Below, in pieces: positions 52,440 to 61,714 of a DNA stretch of 64,000 nucleotides. Origin of the DNA: JBBQER01 sp052148155 (GTDB lineage Bacteria > Actinomycetota > Acidimicrobiia > IMCC26256 > PALSA-610); contig JBKQIY010000048.1 of NCBI GenBank assembly GCA_052148155.1, forward strand, positions 11,632-75,631. Direction: 5' to 3'. The notes under the pieces are model-generated. The model saw only the letters and a list, made by a program, of their open reading frames with translations, was not told the origin of the DNA and did no database searches. How positions within the stretch are numbered: the stretch's first letter is position 1; the number at the start of each line of letters is the position of its first letter. The position numbers and the translations under genes are program-made.

Positions 52440-53183
52440 GTGGAGACCCCGATGGCAGCCGAGACGGTCACGATCAGCGGTCACAACGGAGACGAGATCG
52501 AGGCGTACTACGCGCGACCGACCTCGCCCGGTCCGCATCCTGGCGTCGTCGTGATCCACCACATGCCCGGCTACGACCGCTCGACGAAGGAGATCGTCCG
52601 TACGTTCGCGGTGTACGGCTACGCCGCGCTCTGCCCGAATCTCTTCCACCGGTACGCGCCGGGCGCGTCGGCGACCGACGCAGCTGCCGCCGCCCGCGAC
52701 GCCGGCGGCGTCCCCGATGCGCAGTGCGTCGGGGACGTGCGCGGCGCGTCCGAGTTCCTGCATGCACTCCCGGCCTCGAACGGTCGGGTCGGCGTGATCG
52801 GCTACTGCTCAGGTGGACGTCAGGCCTACCTGGTCGCGTGCAGTCTCGACCTCGACGCGGCGGTCGACTGCTACGGCGGACGCGTCGTCGCGTCGCCCGA
52901 AGACCTCACGCCCACTCGTCCGGTCGCGCCCATCGATCTCACTCCCGACCTGCGGTGCCCACTGCTCGGGCTGTTCGGCGCGCAAGACACCAACCCGTCG
53001 CCGGCACAGACCGCACAGATCGAAGCTGCGCTGCAAAAGAACGCCAAGACCTTCGAGTTTCATACGTTCGACAATGCCGGCCATGCCTTCTTCTCCGTCG
53101 ACCGGCCCAACTACAGCCTCGACGCCTCGAAGCAAGGCTGGAAACTTATCTGGGACTTCTTCGGCCGTCACCTGCAGGCATAG
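52440..53183 (+). CDS. Dienelactone hydrolase-family protein
   Basis: A 247-residue alpha/beta hydrolase. The nucleophile is Cys in IGYCSGGRQAYL, as in true dienelactone hydrolases; the acid is in LFGAQDTNPS and the His in DNAGHAFF. Strong ribosome site AAGGAGG before the GTG. An ATG four codons later is less well placed. It would open lactone or ester intermediates in aromatic or alicyclic catabolism. Confidence 0.87.
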   Translation: METPMAAETVTISGHNGDEIEAYYARPTSPGPHPGVVVIHHMPGYDRSTKEIVRTFAVYGYAALCPNLFHRYAPGASATDAAAAARDAGGVPDAQCVGDVRGASEFLHALPASNGRVGVIGYCSGGRQAYLVACSLDLDAAVDCYGGRVVASPEDLTPTRPVAPIDLTPDLRCPLLGLFGAQDTNPSPAQTAQIEAALQKNAKTFEFHTFDNAGHAFFSVDRPNYSLDASKQGWKLIWDFFGRHLQA

Positions 53184-53317
53184 CCGCGCGCGTCGCCTGC
53201 GAACGACCGAAGATCCCCGACCGCCGACCATCAGCCCGTACAACCTGTCGCGATCGCCGCGGCCGGCTGCGGTGGCTCGACCACACGTCCGGTCAGTGGT
53301 TGCACGGTTCGTGCCCG

Positions 53318-54619
53318 CTACTCGGTCGTCAGCGCCGCTTGCCTCACCAGCTTCGGCCGCCGCAGCCTCCCGGCCAGCGGAAGCGACAGAAGGAGCGCAG
53401 CCGCGAAGGTCGCGACGCCGGCGACCTCAAGACCGGCGCGGGGGCTCCAACGTTGGCAAACCCAACCGACGAACGGCCCTCCGACCACCGTGGTGCCGAG
53501 CGTGAGCAGCGTGTAGATAGCCATCACGCGCCCGCGAAGCTGGGGAGCCGACCAGATCTGCATGTGCGCGCTGGCAGTCGAACCGAAGAACACCGCCGTC
53601 GCGCCGACCGGCACCAGCGCCACCTCGAACGTCAGCTTCGTCGGAAAGGACGCGGCGACGACGAGCGCAATGCCGAGCAAGGCCGCTGACATGACGACGA
53701 CTCGGGACGTCGGACGCGAACGCAGCGCAGCGAACAACGCACCGAACACGGTGCCGACTCCGAGGATCGCCATGAGAAACCCTGCGAGCCCGGCGCCTCC
53801 GTGGAACGTGTTCGACGCCATGAGCGTCAGGAAGGTCGGGAAGTTGTAGACCAGGGTGCCGACCACGGCCACCAACACGATCGTCGCCCGAATCTCGGTG
53901 ATCGACCATGCGTAGACGAGACCGTCACGGATACGAGAGCGACTGGTTGGTTCATGGAGACGGCGCAGCTCCGACTTGCGCATCGCGGCGAGCGCAACGA
54001 CGACCGCAACGAACGACACCGCGTTGACGAAGAACACCCATGCCACGCCGACCGAAAAGATAAGCAGGCCGGCGATCGCAGGACCGGTGATGCGCGCCGA
54101 GTTGCCGACCGCGCTGGTGAGCGCAATCGCGTTCGGTACCCGCTCAGGCCCGACCATTTCTTCCACGAACGCTTGCCGGGCCGGCTCGTCGACAACGGTC
54201 ACGAAGCCCAGCCCGATCGCCAGCGCGAACACCATCCACACCTGCACGACTCCGGTGAGCACGATCAACCACAACACGACCGCGAGCAATGCGGCCAGCG
54301 TCTGGGTGAACAGCAACACGCGGCGGCGATCGAAACGATCCGCGATGACGCCGCCCCACAGACCGAACAGCAACACTGGAAGGAATCGGAACGCGAAGGT
54401 GGCCCCGACCGCGACGCCGCTCCCGGTCAGCTTGAGCACCAGCCAGGCCTCGGCCATGGTCTGCATCCAGCCTCCAACGTGAGAAACCAGATCTCCGCTG
54501 AAAAAGAGGCGGTAGTTGTGGGTGTCGAGAGACCCGAATGTCTGGCGCAGCGCGCCCCGGACCCTGAATCGGCTTGCGGGGTTCGGCCCCGACGGATCCG
54601 AGTGTTCGCTCCCCCCCAT
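53318..54619 (-). CDS. MFS transporter (EntS/MFS_3-like exporter)
   Basis: A 433-residue, 12-helix major facilitator. N-terminal SLDTHNYRLFFSGDLVSHVGGWMQTMA and the A-motif GGVIADRFDRRRVLL are typical of the exporter branch related to EntS. An efflux role is likely; the substrate is unknown. TAGCGT on the minus strand (54629-54634) ends nine bases before the ATG, with GAGG between them. Confidence 0.85.
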   Translation of the reverse strand: MGGSEHSDPSGPNPASRFRVRGALRQTFGSLDTHNYRLFFSGDLVSHVGGWMQTMAEAWLVLKLTGSGVAVGATFAFRFLPVLLFGLWGGVIADRFDRRRVLLFTQTLAALLAVVLWLIVLTGVVQVWMVFALAIGLGFVTVVDEPARQAFVEEMVGPERVPNAIALTSAVGNSARITGPAIAGLLIFSVGVAWVFFVNAVSFVAVVVALAAMRKSELRRLHEPTSRSRIRDGLVYAWSITEIRATIVLVAVVGTLVYNFPTFLTLMASNTFHGGAGLAGFLMAILGVGTVFGALFAALRSRPTSRVVVMSAALLGIALVVAASFPTKLTFEVALVPVGATAVFFGSTASAHMQIWSAPQLRGRVMAIYTLLTLGTTVVGGPFVGWVCQRWSPRAGLEVAGVATFAAALLLSLPLAGRLRRPKLVRQAALTTE

Positions 54620-54944
54620 GAGGTCCTCACGCTAATGGGCCGCCGACACCGGCCGCTGCGCCATTACGCGCCACCGGTCCTGATTTCCGACTCCGCGGCG
54701 ACGGGCACCCGATCATCGGTCGCGACACGCGCCGTTCGCGAAGGCGGCGCGACGTCGACACGCGGCTGCGTGCGGCAAGTGCCGCAAGTGTGGCGCGGGG
54801 TGTGGAACCTCGGCGCGGATCCGACGCATCGCGACATGCCACCGTCGGCGCTGCATCACGGCTCGGTGACCGGCATCGCCGCTGTAGCGTCCAACGCGGG
54901 AACTGCACCGGAATCGCCGCGCAGTTCGTCGAGGAGGTCCGACT
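54620..54944. other. Divergent regulatory region between the MFS and aldehyde dehydrogenase genes
   Basis: 325 bases with no supported gene. It holds the MFS -10 (TAGCGT, minus, 54629-54634), the inverted repeat at 54771-54786, a TAGCGT on the plus strand at 54885-54890 that could serve the dehydrogenase, and the ribosome site GAGGAGG at 54931-54937. Confidence 0.45.
54771..54786. promoter_or_regulatory. Inverted repeat TGCGGCA-AG-TGCCGCA, candidate operator
   Basis: Two perfect 7-bp half sites separated by two bases, in the middle of the divergent MFS/aldehyde dehydrogenase region. This is the size expected for a dimeric repressor. No regulator gene lies next to it. Confidence 0.4.
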
Positions 54945-56366
54945 GTGGCACGCGACAACTTCATCGGCGGGGCGTGGAAACCCGCACGCAGCGGCGCGAC
55001 CGACGAGGTGCTGGAGCCGGCGACCGGCTTTCGGCTGGACGAAGTCGCGTCGAGCGACGCCGGCGACGTCGATGACGCGGTCGCGGCCGCGGCCGCCGCG
55101 TACGACGCATGGTCGGACACCACGCCGCGCCAACGTTTCGAGTTGCTGAACAAGGTGGCGGACGCGATCGAGGCGGACATGGCGACGCTGTCCGACCTCG
55201 AGATCCGCAACGTCGGCAAGCCCCGCTCGATCATCGATTTCGAGATGGACCTCACGGTCGACAACTGGCGCTTTTTCGCGGCCGGTGCACGCTTTCTTGA
55301 AGGACGCGCGGCAGGCGAGTACCTGGAAGGGCACACCTCGTTCCTGCGGCGCGACCCGATCGGAGTTATCGCGTCGATCGCGCCCTGGAACTATCCCCTC
55401 AACATGGCGACCTGGAAGGTCGGCCCAGCACTCGCGGCGGGTAACACCGTGGTGCTCAAGCCATCGGAGCTGACACCGCTCAGCGCGTTACGGCTGGCCG
55501 AGATCACGGCCGATATCCTCCCGCCGGGCGTGTTCAACGTCGTCACCGGCGACGGCGACCACGCCGGCGCCGCGCTCGTCACCCATCCTGATGTCGCGAT
55601 GGTGTCACTGACGGGCGATGTCGCAACCGGCCAGGCCATCGCCCGCGCGGCCGCCGATTCGCTCAAGCGCGTGCACCTCGAGTTGGGCGGCAAAGCCCCC
55701 GTGATCGTGTTCGACGACGCTGACGTCGAGGCGCTCGTCGCCACCCTGACCGAAACTGGTTACTACAACTCGGGCCAAGACTGCACCGCACCATGTCGAG
55801 TGCTCGCGGGACCGAACGTGTTCGACGGGATCGTGCACCAGCTGACCGAGTCGGTCAGCGCCATCAAGACCGGCGACCCCACCGCCGAGGACACCGCGAT
55901 GGGTCCGGTCGTGTCGGCCGCGCAGCTGGAGCGGGTGGTCGGCATGGTGGACCGGGCCCGAGCGGCGGGCGCCGAGGTGACCACCGGCGGGACGGCTCGA
56001 GCGGGCGACGGCTACTTCTACGAAGCGTCGGTCGTCGTGAACCCGGCCCAGGATGCCGAGATCGTGCAGCGCGAGGTGTTCGGTCCGGTGATCACGGTGC
56101 AGCGGTTCGGCGACGAGGACGAGGCGCTTCGATGGGCCAACGACGTTCGGTACGGGCTGGCTTCGAGCGTGTGGACGCGTGACGTCGGCCGTGCGTTGCG
56201 AATGGCGAAGCATCTCGAATTCGGAACGGTGTGGGTCAACGACCACATTCCGATCGTGTCCGAGCTCCCACACGGCGGCTTCAAGCAGTCCGGTTACGGC
56301 AAGGACATGTCGATCTACGCGATCGAGCACTACACCGAGATGAAACATGTGATGGTGAAATTGTGA
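54945..56366 (+). CDS. NAD(P)-dependent aldehyde dehydrogenase (aminobutyraldehyde dehydrogenase-like)
   Basis: A 473-residue ALDH. The catalytic Cys lies in NSGQDCTAPCRV, the general base Glu in HLELGGKAPV, and the cofactor loop is SLTGDVATGQ; APWNYPLN and KPSELTPLSA are conserved. It resembles PatD-type aminobutyraldehyde dehydrogenases. It is translationally coupled (GTGA) to an aminotransferase, so the pair probably converts an amine or amino acid to an aldehyde and then an acid. Confidence 0.88.
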   Translation: MARDNFIGGAWKPARSGATDEVLEPATGFRLDEVASSDAGDVDDAVAAAAAAYDAWSDTTPRQRFELLNKVADAIEADMATLSDLEIRNVGKPRSIIDFEMDLTVDNWRFFAAGARFLEGRAAGEYLEGHTSFLRRDPIGVIASIAPWNYPLNMATWKVGPALAAGNTVVLKPSELTPLSALRLAEITADILPPGVFNVVTGDGDHAGAALVTHPDVAMVSLTGDVATGQAIARAAADSLKRVHLELGGKAPVIVFDDADVEALVATLTETGYYNSGQDCTAPCRVLAGPNVFDGIVHQLTESVSAIKTGDPTAEDTAMGPVVSAAQLERVVGMVDRARAAGAEVTTGGTARAGDGYFYEASVVVNPAQDAEIVQREVFGPVITVQRFGDEDEALRWANDVRYGLASSVWTRDVGRALRMAKHLEFGTVWVNDHIPIVSELPHGGFKQSGYGKDMSIYAIEHYTEMKHVMVKL

Positions 56367-57727
56367 CCACCGGTGGGACCGACCCGCTCAGCGTCCGAGC
56401 TCGCGAGATCGCGACGATCGAACGCGGCCGCCTGCTCGACGCCACACCGGTTTCGCACGCGCTGTACGAGCGGGCAAAAAAGTCGATGCCGCTCGGAGTT
56501 GGGTCATCGTTCCAGGTAGGCGATCCGTATCCGATCTACCTGAGCGAAGGTCGCGGCGCCAACGTCTGGGACGTCGACGGCCATCAATACGTCGACACAC
56601 ACGGCGGGTTCGGTTCGATGGTCGTCGGCCACGCGCACCCGAAGATCATCGAGGCGGTCGAGCGCGCGATCCGGCACGGTTCACATTTCGCGGCTCCCAC
56701 CGAAGACGCGGTGCTTTTCGCCGAGGAGTTGTGCCGGCGTTTTCACCTCGAGCAGGTTCGCTTCGCGAACTCGGGCACCGAAGCGACGATGAGCGCGATC
56801 CGTGTCGCGCGCGCGGCGACCGGCCGAGACGACATCGCGAAAATCGAAGGCTCCTATCACGGACACCACGATCCGGTGATGTTCTCGGTCGTCCCGAACG
56901 CGGAGCTCATGGGCGGACGCGACGCGCCGACGTCGGAACCGATGTCGCTCGGCGTTCCGAACTATCTGCGCGGTCACACGCACACGGTGCCGTTCAACGA
57001 CCTGACGGTGCTCTCGAAGCTCCTCGACGACATCGGCGACACGATCGCCTGCCTCATTGTCGAGCCGGTCATGATGAACATCGGGATCGCCGAGCCCGAG
57101 ACGGGCTATCTGGGCGGACTCCTCGAGTTGTTGCACCGGCACGGCGCCTTGTTGATCTTCGACGAGGTGAAGTCGGGCGCAACGATCGCTGCCGGCGGCG
57201 CAATCGAGCGTTACGGCGTCCAGCCCGATCTGGCCTGCTTCGCCAAGGCAATCGGCGGGGGGACGCCAGCGGCTGCGTTCGGCGGTCGGGCGGACGTGAT
57301 GGAGGTCATCGCCCGTGGGGCAGCACACCAGGGAACCTTCAACGGCAACCCGCTCGTGTGCGCGGCGGGACTCGCGGCGCTCACCGAGGTGCTCACCGCT
57401 GACGCCTACGTCCAGCTCGGCGCGCTCGGCAGCCGTTTGGCGCAGGGGTGCGCCGACGCACTCCGCTCCCATGGCATACCGGCGCACACCGTCGACCTCG
57501 GAGCCAAGGGCTGCGTCTCGTACCGGCCCGAGCCGCTTCGCAATTATCGCGACTTCCTCGACACGAACACCGACCTCTACTCGGCTTCGTACCCGTGGAT
57601 GGTCAACCGCGGCTTGTTCATGACGCCCGGCGACGAAGAACAGTGGACACTTTCGGTTCAACACACCGAAGCCGACGTTGATCGTTACGTGAACGCATTC
57701 GCGGAGCTGTGCGCCAAGTTGGTTTGA
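56363..57727 (+). CDS. Class III PLP aminotransferase (GSA-aminotransferase-like)
   Basis: A 454-residue fold-type I enzyme: NSGTEATMSAIRVARA, GSYHGHHDPVMF, LLIFDEVKSGA, and the PLP lysine in ACFAKAIGGGTPAAAFGG. It differs from hemL at the gating loop and in length, so it is not a second hemL but one of the related aminotransferases. The GTG start overlaps the aldehyde dehydrogenase TGA. The frame is open further upstream, but only as a shadow of that gene. Four bases separate it from the convergent csrA. Confidence 0.85.
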   Translation: MTTGGTDPLSVRAREIATIERGRLLDATPVSHALYERAKKSMPLGVGSSFQVGDPYPIYLSEGRGANVWDVDGHQYVDTHGGFGSMVVGHAHPKIIEAVERAIRHGSHFAAPTEDAVLFAEELCRRFHLEQVRFANSGTEATMSAIRVARAATGRDDIAKIEGSYHGHHDPVMFSVVPNAELMGGRDAPTSEPMSLGVPNYLRGHTHTVPFNDLTVLSKLLDDIGDTIACLIVEPVMMNIGIAEPETGYLGGLLELLHRHGALLIFDEVKSGATIAAGGAIERYGVQPDLACFAKAIGGGTPAAAFGGRADVMEVIARGAAHQGTFNGNPLVCAAGLAALTEVLTADAYVQLGALGSRLAQGCADALRSHGIPAHTVDLGAKGCVSYRPEPLRNYRDFLDTNTDLYSASYPWMVNRGLFMTPGDEEQWTLSVQHTEADVDRYVNAFAELCAKLV

Positions 57728-57731
57728 CGCG

Positions 57732-57980
57732 CTAACGGGTTCCTTCCCGTTCGTCGGCTCCGTGCGGGAGTCCGGGCAACGCGTCGGCGTCGGGCGTCGT
57801 TCGCACCGCGTCGCGGTTCGCCTGTTGCAGCTGGGCGAAGATCTCTTCGCGGTGCACGTCGATGGATCGCGGCGCTTTGATTCCGAGCCGCACCTGATCG
57901 CCGCGTACCTCGAGCACCGTCACCACGATCTCATGACCGATCATGATGCTCTGGTTGGCACGTCGAGTGAGCACGAGCAC
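57732..57980 (-). CDS. csrA: Carbon storage regulator CsrA
   Basis: An 82-residue RNA-binding translational repressor. The core MLVLTRRANQSIMIG and VRLGIKAPRSIDVHREEIF is intact, including the Arg of the RNA-binding strand, followed by a longer than usual polar tail of about 25 residues. It is the last gene of flgN-flgK-flgL-fliW-csrA. In Bacillus, CsrA blocks flagellin translation and is titrated by FliW. GTG start with GGAGGGAGG upstream. Confidence 0.93.
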   Translation of the reverse strand: MLVLTRRANQSIMIGHEIVVTVLEVRGDQVRLGIKAPRSIDVHREEIFAQLQQANRDAVRTTPDADALPGLPHGADEREGTR

Positions 57981-58090
57981 GGGGTCCTCCCTCCGTGGGG
58001 CCGCCGTGGAGGCCGGACGGGAGCATACGAGGTCGCGGCGCGACGCGCCCGTCCAACCCGGAGGATTTCGAAATCGCGCGCGGCGCGGGT

Positions 58091-58504
58091 TCAGCGCGTG
58101 ACAGCGAGTGGAGCGCGGACGCTGTATACGGTGGTCGGCAGCACGATCTGCGCAGCTTCGTGCGTGTGTCGATTCATGACGATCGGGCCGAGCAGATTGA
58201 GCGTCGCCAGTTCTGGACGATCGCGCAGCGTGACCACCGCGAGCACGATGGCGTCATCGGCGACGACCAGACCCAACCGTTCCGCGCTCGCGTCGTCGAG
58301 GTCGAATTCGTAGTCGGGATAGAACACCCAGGGCGGAACTACCACGAATCCGACATCCGGGTCGTCGACTGCGCGCAGCATGAGGTACGGGCTGCCCGGC
58401 GGACCCCAAGGCTTGAGGTGGAACAGGTGGACGTGGGGAAATCCCGGCAGTCCTGCCGCGAACCTGATCTCCACGAAGTCGGTCTGAGTGTCGGTATCGA
58501 GCAT
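58091..58504 (-). CDS. fliW: Flagellar assembly factor FliW
   Basis: A 137-residue FliW: FAAGLPGFPHVHLFHL at the N-terminus, FVVVPPWVFYPDYEFDLDD in the middle and LNLLGPIVMNRHTHEAAQIVL near the end are family hallmarks. FliW binds both CsrA and flagellin, releasing flagellin mRNA when flagellin is secreted. The ATG at 58504 is preferred; a GTG at 58510 directly after the flgL stop is possible. Confidence 0.92.
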   Translation of the reverse strand: MLDTDTQTDFVEIRFAAGLPGFPHVHLFHLKPWGPPGSPYLMLRAVDDPDVGFVVVPPWVFYPDYEFDLDDASAERLGLVVADDAIVLAVVTLRDRPELATLNLLGPIVMNRHTHEAAQIVLPTTVYSVRAPLAVTR

Positions 58505-58510
58505 GTGCAC

Positions 58511-59389
58511 CTACTGCAGGAAGGACGCGAGCGACGGCTGAATGGCCTTGGCTGCCGCCGCGAGAGCCGACTGGTACGTCGTCTCCTGCGACTGCAGGTC
58601 CATGAGCACCTGGGACATGTCGGCGTCTTCGACATTTGAGAGATTCGTCTGCGTGGTGGTCGCGTTGGTCGTGTTCTGGGTTCCGGTCGTTTCGACTCGG
58701 GAGTAGGTCGCACCGACTTGCGCTTGGACGCTTTCGACCTGTTGGAGCTGTGTCTGCAGCTGCGTGCTGAGCGTGTCGAGCGGGGTGCCGGCCTGGATGG
58801 CCGCGGAGATCTGATTCAGGGTGCTGAACACGTCACTGCCCGGTGTCCCGAACGCCGTGTTCCCGTTGACGTTCACTTGCACCTGCACGCCGGGCGCGAT
58901 CGTGCGCTGCACGGGGGCGGAGATCCCGACGTAGTTTCCCGACGAGTCGTAGGCGGCTGTGCCGGCAGTGGTGCCGCCGAACAGGGGGCGGTTGTTGTAC
59001 TGCGTGTTCGCCAATCCGATGAGCGACTGGCGTATCTGGTCGATCTGGTTCGCGATGGCGTCGTTGGCGGTCTGACCGTTCGAGCTGTTCGCGGCCTGGA
59101 TGACCAGGCTGTTCACCTGTTGGAGCTGGGTGACGACCTGGCCGAGGGTCGAGCCGGTCGTTCCTAACCAGCCTTCGGCGTCGTTGATATTGGTGGTCAG
59201 CTGCGTGTTCCGGTTGAGCGAGGCCTGCAGGGTGAGCGCCTCACCGATCCCGACCGGATCATCCGACGGTTTGGTCAGCTTCTTGCCCGAAGATGCTTCG
59301 TTCTGCAGGACGGAGACCTGGCTCAGGCTTGCCTGCAGGCTCTGGATGGCATTCTGCGACAGTGTCAGGTCCGAAACGCGACTGGTCAT
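58511..59389 (-). CDS. flgL: Flagellar hook-associated protein 3 (hook-filament junction)
   Basis: A 292-residue FlgL. The flagellin-like N-terminal helix (LSQVSVLQNEASSGKKLTKPSDDPVG) and C-terminal helix (DMSQVLMDLQSQETTYQSAL) assemble the coiled-coil core; the middle is Gln/Thr/Asn-rich and short. It caps the junction between FlgK and the filament outside the cell. The gene follows flgK after 37 bases. Confidence 0.93.
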   Translation of the reverse strand: MTSRVSDLTLSQNAIQSLQASLSQVSVLQNEASSGKKLTKPSDDPVGIGEALTLQASLNRNTQLTTNINDAEGWLGTTGSTLGQVVTQLQQVNSLVIQAANSSNGQTANDAIANQIDQIRQSLIGLANTQYNNRPLFGGTTAGTAAYDSSGNYVGISAPVQRTIAPGVQVQVNVNGNTAFGTPGSDVFSTLNQISAAIQAGTPLDTLSTQLQTQLQQVESVQAQVGATYSRVETTGTQNTTNATTTQTNLSNVEDADMSQVLMDLQSQETTYQSALAAAAKAIQPSLASFLQ

Positions 59390-59426
59390 CGGCTCGCCTT
59401 ACGCTGCGCGTCCTTCGTCGGCCCCA

Positions 59427-61100
59427 TCACGCCACCATCTGTATGAGCGAATCGAGCATCGTGTTGAGTGTCGACACGAACTGAGCGGACGCCTCGTACG
59501 CCTTTTGGTACTCGACCATGTTCGTCATCTCTTCGTCCGTGTTCACGCCGTCTTGAGAAGTCAAGGCATTGTCGGTGGTCTGTGTCGTCGCCTGCTGGAG
59601 GTTCGTCCGGTTGGACACGTCCTGCGCGTTCGCTCCCAGCTGCACGATCATCGAGTTGTACGAGGCGTCTGCTCCGGTGGTCGAAGTTGCCATGTCCGCG
59701 AGCTGAAGTCCGACGCTGCCGTCGAGCGGACCGTTGCCGACAACACCGGCGGTGACGGTGCTGGGGTCGGCGACGACGGCGGACGACACCGCGAACGACG
59801 CGGCATCGGTGCCGGTGAAGAAGTCCCGGCCACCGACGCCGTCGGAACCGACCGGCGTCGTGCCGAGCAGTGTCGCAAAACCGACGTTCGATCCTGTTGC
59901 CTCGACCTGGAGGGTGTGGGTTCCGGTCGGCGCGATCGAGACCGACAGCGACCCGTCGGAGTTCGCGCTGACGGTGGCGGTCGCGGTGCCAGCACCGACT
60001 GCGGAGTCGAGCCCGCTCTGCAACGCGCTCTGCAACGCTGCCGCGCCGCCCGCGCCTGACCAGTCGGCGCCCGCGACGGACACGGTGGTGAAACTGCCGC
60101 CGTCGAGTGAGACATTGAACTCGAGCGAACCCGCAGCGCTCTGATCGGTCGCGGTCGCCGGGATTGTGCCCGAAATCTGGTTCACGACGTTGTTGACCTG
60201 GTCGCGCAGCGTCGTCGCAACGGTGTTGAGGCTCGTCATGTAGCCCGGCAGCACCGTATTGAGGTCGCTGAGCATGGCGCCGGCTTGACCGGAAGTGACA
60301 CTCACCGCGGCGCCGCTTTGCGTCTGCAACACCGCGTTCGGACCGCTCGTGTTGAGCGAGAGCGCCTGGGCCTGATTCTCGAACACGAGGTTCGAGCCGC
60401 CGACCGACACGGTCACCTGGTTGAACTGGCCCTGTTGGACCGTCGCGCCGGTCAGCTGCGCGAGCTGGCCGGCGAGCTGGTCGCGCTGGTCCTCGAGCTG
60501 ACTGACGTCCAGGCCCGAGATCGTTCCGGATTTGATCGACTGATTGACCTGGGCCAAGCTCGCTGCCGTCGAGTTGATTTGACTGACCAGCGTGGAAAGC
60601 TGGCTGGTCTCGCTGGTCTGCATCGTTTGGAGCGACGACGCGGCGGCGTTGATCGTCGACGCGACACTGGTCGCCTGTTGCACCAACACCGACCGGGTAC
60701 CGGGGTCGCCGGGATCGTTGGCAACCGAGTCCCACGCCGACCAGAAGCTCGACAGCTGCGAGGCGATCCCCGAGTCGCTCGGTTCACCGAAGACGTTTTC
60801 GACGCCTTGGAGCGTCGTGTTGCTCTGTTGAAGGCTTGCGAGCGACGCGTGCTGCAACGCGTCCTGAATCTGCAGGAATTCGTCGCTGAACCGTTGGATC
60901 GAGGCGACCTGCACGCCCTGACCATCACCGGTGGACGTGGCGAACATGGCCGGAACGTCGCTGCCGAGCGACGTCAGCTCGGGAGCCTCCTCCGAGTAGC
61001 CGGTGGTATTGGCGTTCGCGATGTTGTTGGAGGCGATTTGGAGCGCCCGCTGCTGAGCCTGCAGCGAGGTCAACGCGATTCCGAGTCCACTGAACGTCAT
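59427..61100 (-). CDS. flgK: Flagellar hook-associated protein 1
   Basis: A 557-residue FlgK. It has the rod/hook-family start SLQAQQRALQIASNNIANANTTGYSEEAP, a long Ala/Ser/Thr-rich variable centre, and the C-terminal TNMVEYQKAYEASAQFVSTLNTML. The ATG at 61100 is correct, since the open frame before it overlaps flgN. It forms the first ring of the hook-filament junction and needs FlgN for export. Confidence 0.94.
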   Translation of the reverse strand: MTFSGLGIALTSLQAQQRALQIASNNIANANTTGYSEEAPELTSLGSDVPAMFATSTGDGQGVQVASIQRFSDEFLQIQDALQHASLASLQQSNTTLQGVENVFGEPSDSGIASQLSSFWSAWDSVANDPGDPGTRSVLVQQATSVASTINAAASSLQTMQTSETSQLSTLVSQINSTAASLAQVNQSIKSGTISGLDVSQLEDQRDQLAGQLAQLTGATVQQGQFNQVTVSVGGSNLVFENQAQALSLNTSGPNAVLQTQSGAAVSVTSGQAGAMLSDLNTVLPGYMTSLNTVATTLRDQVNNVVNQISGTIPATATDQSAAGSLEFNVSLDGGSFTTVSVAGADWSGAGGAAALQSALQSGLDSAVGAGTATATVSANSDGSLSVSIAPTGTHTLQVEATGSNVGFATLLGTTPVGSDGVGGRDFFTGTDAASFAVSSAVVADPSTVTAGVVGNGPLDGSVGLQLADMATSTTGADASYNSMIVQLGANAQDVSNRTNLQQATTQTTDNALTSQDGVNTDEEMTNMVEYQKAYEASAQFVSTLNTMLDSLIQMVA

Positions 61101-61116
61101 CAGCCGGTCGCAGTCA

Positions 61117-61608
61117 TCAAATGGCCCGGTCGACCAATCGCAGCGCGAGAGACCGGTCGGGCATGGTGCCGCTCGCGTCGTAGGAGTCGATGTCGAGGTC
61201 GCCGAGCGACGCGAGCGCTTCGCGGGCGGCCTGGTGCCCGCGCTGGAGCATGTCTCGGTTCGATTTCGTGATCGATTCGATCTCCTGCGCGAGGGTGAGT
61301 AACGCGCGTCGGTGCTCCCCGAAGATTCCGTCCCAGGGGACCGGCGCGATCGCCGCGAGCTCCCGCAGGGTTGGCGCGTCCGACAAGCCGAGCACGGCGA
61401 TCTCGCCGGCGAGCGCGATCGCGCGTTCGAGCTCGACCCGTTTGATCTCGCCGAGGATCGTTTCGACCTCACGCGTCGCGTGCGACAGCCACCGCGTTCG
61501 CCCCGACGCGAGAACGAGTTGTTCCTCTTCGAGTTTGAACACGAGCAGCTCGAGGAGCTGACGCTCCCGCCACAAGATGTTGGATACCTCGCTGAGCGAC
61601 ATCGTCAT
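61117..61608 (-). CDS. flgN: Flagellar export chaperone FlgN-like
   Basis: A 163-residue, largely helical protein of the FlgN type: SNILWRERQLLELLVFKLEEEQLVLASGRTRWL is the usual N-terminal helix pair (about 61500-61600), and a C-terminal amphipathic region would bind FlgK/FlgL. It heads the flgN-flgK-flgL-fliW-csrA set. Two ATG starts (61608, 61602) are possible. Confidence 0.85.
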   Translation of the reverse strand: MTMSLSEVSNILWRERQLLELLVFKLEEEQLVLASGRTRWLSHATREVETILGEIKRVELERAIALAGEIAVLGLSDAPTLRELAAIAPVPWDGIFGEHRRALLTLAQEIESITKSNRDMLQRGHQAAREALASLGDLDIDSYDASGTMPDRSLALRLVDRAI

Positions 61609-61714
61609 CCCCTCGCGATCCGTCCGGGTCTCATCGGCCCGACCGGCCTCCGAGATGAAGGATCGGCGACGGTGCCCTATGTCACGAGGTCAACGAAAGG
61701 AACGCAGAGTGTGA

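Noticed and set aside
56363..57727. Second hemL gene
   Set aside because: It is GSA-aminotransferase-like but lacks the hemL-specific N-terminal and gating-loop signatures and is coupled to an aldehyde dehydrogenase; called a class III aminotransferase.
61609..61714. Possible sigma28 promoter (GCCGATCC on minus) before flgN
   Set aside because: The -10-like element matches at six of eight positions, but no TAAA-like -35 lies at 14-16 bases; too weak to report as a promoter.
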